Shown here: piece by piece, positions 14,730 through 16,135 of the stretch | Layout: every line of letters begins with the position of its first letter | Numbering within the stretch: the first letter of the stretch is position 1 | NCBI GenBank assembly: GCA_019415645.1 | Contig: DXYV01000036.1 | Span: forward strand, 1 to 16,135 | Direction of reading: 5' to 3' | DNA: 16,135 nucleotides | Source: Clostridiales bacterium | GTDB lineage: Bacteria > Bacillota > Clostridia > Oscillospirales > Oscillospiraceae | Notes under the pieces: generated by a model | Told to the model about the DNA's origin: nothing | The model's database searches: none | The model's input: the letters and a program-made list of their open reading frames with translations, nothing else | Translations under genes and position numbers: made by a program

Positions 14730-15881
14730 TTGGGAAAAGTGCGGTTTACCAAACAAAGAGAGACGGCGGCCGCTGCCGTCCAGATGCGGGATGTGGGGCG
14801 GCATCCCTTTGGAATCCTGGACGGCTATGCGCCGCTGCGGCAGGGAGAGATCGCCTTATACCGGGCCATCCGGGAGGCGGTGCCGGTGGTGGACGCGGCG
14901 GTGCTCAAGCTGGTGCGGCTGTGCGGCGGCCTGCGGCCGGTCTGCGGTGACGGGCGGGCCCAGGAGGAGCTGGAGCGGTTTTTACGCACCGTGTCCACCG
15001 GACGGGGGCAGCGGGGCATCCAGTCTTTTTTGGACCAGTATCTGGACGCCATGCTGACCTGCGGCCGGGGCATCGGCGAGATCGTGCCCACACCGGATGG
15101 CCGGGATATCGCGGCGGTGCTGTGCGGCAATCCGGCCGATCTGGAGATTCGGGAGGGGGAAAGTCCGCTGGACTTCGCGTTGTGCGCGCGGAAGCCGGAC
15201 GGGACCGTGGAGGAGCTGCCCCGGCAGGAGCTGCTGCTGTTCACCCCCTTTCAGCCGGAGACGGATTCCCCTTATGGAGTGTCACTGCTGCGCTCCATGC
15301 CCTTTCTGACCAAGATCCTGCTTCAAATTTTTCAGGCCACGGGACAGAACTGGGAACGGATGGGCAACGTGCGCTTCGCGGTGGTGTGCAAGCCGGACGG
15401 CAGCGGCGGGAACGCCCAGGAGCGGTGCCAGAGCGTAGCGCGGCAGTGGAGCGAGGCCATGCAGGCCGGCCGGCGGGGCAGCGTGCGCGATTTCGTGGCC
15501 GCGGGCGACGTGGAGATCAAGGTCATCGGCGCAGACAACCAGACCCTGGACAGCGAGGTGCCGGTGCGGCAGATTCTGGAGCAGCTGGTGGCCAAGACGG
15601 GCATTCCGCCTTTCCTGCTGGGGCTGTCCTGGTCCTCCACCGAGCGGATGTCGGCCCAGCAGGCCGACATGATGACCAGCGAGATCACGGCCATCCGCCG
15701 GTCGCTGGAGCCGGCGGTGGAGCGAATCTGCGAGCTTTGGCTGCGGCTGCACGGTTACGGAAGCCAGGTGACGGTGGAGTGGGCGGACATCAATTTGCAG
15801 GATGAGGTCGAGGAGGCCCACGCGGAGCTGTACCGGCAGCAGGCGGAGGCGCTGGAGCTGGAGAACGCGGGGAAGAAGTGA
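14730..15881 (+). CDS. Phage portal protein
   Basis: The portal forms the dodecameric ring at the phage head vertex through which DNA enters, and is the docking site for the terminase encoded upstream. This 383-residue protein shows the family's alpha/beta body with the segment LFTPFQPETDSPYGVSLLR and a LEQLVAKTGIPPFLLGLSW segment followed by a helical region with repeated acidic residues, as in portals of HK97/SPP1-like phages. Length is at the short end for the family. I use the TTG at 14730, preceded by GGAGAGGGG; a GTG at 14739 is an equally possible start. The last coding segment (15815-15869) reappears at 16081-16135. Assignment rests on position after the terminase and on general portal features, so it is good but not certain. 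Confidence 0.8.
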   Translation: MGKVRFTKQRETAAAAVQMRDVGRHPFGILDGYAPLRQGEIALYRAIREAVPVVDAAVLKLVRLCGGLRPVCGDGRAQEELERFLRTVSTGRGQRGIQSFLDQYLDAMLTCGRGIGEIVPTPDGRDIAAVLCGNPADLEIREGESPLDFALCARKPDGTVEELPRQELLLFTPFQPETDSPYGVSLLRSMPFLTKILLQIFQATGQNWERMGNVRFAVVCKPDGSGGNAQERCQSVARQWSEAMQAGRRGSVRDFVAAGDVEIKVIGADNQTLDSEVPVRQILEQLVAKTGIPPFLLGLSWSSTERMSAQQADMMTSEITAIRRSLEPAVERICELWLRLHGYGSQVTVEWADINLQDEVEEAHAELYRQQAEALELENAGKK

Positions 15882-15899
15882 AAGGAACCGGCGTGGGCC
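15815..15899 (+). repeat. 9-bp inverted repeat enclosing the portal gene tail
   Basis: GGCCCACGC in the coding sequence (15815-15823) is the exact reverse complement of GCGTGGGCC at 15891-15899, which lies 10 bases past the TGA stop. It is the counterpart of the 14-bp repeat around the terminase tail, with unrelated sequence. Confidence 0.8.
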
Positions 15900-16080
15900 G
15901 ACGAGTGGGCGACGAGAGGAGCCCCGCGCAGCGTGCAAGCGTTTTGCGGCAGCAAAACCTCAAGGTGAATTGCCCCGCAGGGGCAAGAGAGGGCACCCTG
16001 GGGTGTGGGTCTGGGCGAATTCAGTTCGCCCAGACAGAAGAAAAAGGGGAGCCCCACGGCATGGGACATGGCGTGGGGAG
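15882..16080 (+). repeat. Hairpin element, third variant (after the portal gene)
   Basis: This block has no gene. It holds GTTTTGC-GGCA-GCAAAAC (15941-15958), TTGCCCC-GCA-GGGGCAA (15970-15986), a 10-bp stem TCTGGGCGAA/TTCGCCCAGA with loop TTCAG (16010-16034), an A-rich stretch, and CCCCACG/CGTGGGG (16052-16078). The third hairpin and the A-rich stretch with GGGGA after it match the two elements behind the terminase gene; the others differ. It ends exactly where the portal tail copy begins. Confidence 0.8.
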
Positions 16081-16135
16081 GGCCCACGCGGAGCTGTACC
16101 GGCAGCAGGCGGAGGCGCTGGAGCTGGAGAACGCG
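16081..16135 (+). pseudogene. Second copy of the portal gene 3' end (cut by window end)
   Basis: All 55 bases up to the end of the window are identical to portal positions 15815-15869. The copy begins at the first base of the left inverted-repeat arm GGCCCACGC. Whether it continues to a second stop codon, right arm and hairpin block cannot be seen. Confidence 0.85.

Noticed and set aside
1..16135. CRISPR array, tRNA or rRNA genes, or insertion sequence transposase
   Set aside because: I found no regularly spaced identical repeats, no tRNA or rRNA-like sequence and no transposase-like protein.

Overview
The window looks like chromosomal DNA of a GC-rich Firmicute, most likely a gut clostridium of the Oscillospiraceae (Flavonifractor/Lawsonibacter/Pseudoflavonifractor type). 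I infer this from the GC-rich coding sequence, strong AGGAGG-type ribosome binding sites, a PhoPR-type two-component pair, the walJ-rlmH pairing typical of Firmicutes, and heavy use of TTG and GTG starts (8 of the 13 recognisable genes do not start with ATG). No species can be named from the sequence alone.

Layout. 1-242 is gene-free and highly structured. 278-673 (-) is a small two-helix membrane protein. 777-2740 (+) is a response regulator and sensor kinase operon closed by a bidirectional terminator shared with a convergent MATE exporter (2856-4259, -). 4438-5958 (-) is a secreted GH25 lysozyme with S-layer-homology repeats. A 460-base divergent intergenic region separates it from a cell-envelope and housekeeping block on the + strand: murA (6422-7714), walJ/yycJ-type MBL hydrolase (7814-8608), rlmH (8655-9137) and a phosphoglucomutase/phosphomannomutase (9199-10926). 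10927-11488 has no confident gene but holds terminators, a hairpin repeat and a possible broken small membrane gene. 11489-12598 (-) is an M20D amidohydrolase.

From 12769 to the end runs a phage packaging module on the + strand: a small terminase-position protein, the PBSX-type large terminase and a portal protein. It sits directly against the amidohydrolase, with no integrase, repressor or replication gene between them.

The most unusual part is in this phage module. The last 100 bases of the large terminase gene are repeated in full downstream, after a block of hairpins, and the three base differences between the copies are all synonymous. The portal gene shows the same design: its 3' end reappears after a hairpin block, at the very end of the window. 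In both cases the duplicated piece begins at a short sequence whose exact reverse complement lies at or just after the stop codon, so each gene tail is enclosed by an inverted repeat. The hairpin blocks behind the two unrelated genes share a near-identical stem-loop. This gene-specific foldback plus shared hairpin cassette plus tail copy is the main candidate here for something undescribed; the sequence does not by itself tell whether it is a mobile repeat, a replication-slippage product or a functional RNA or translation element.
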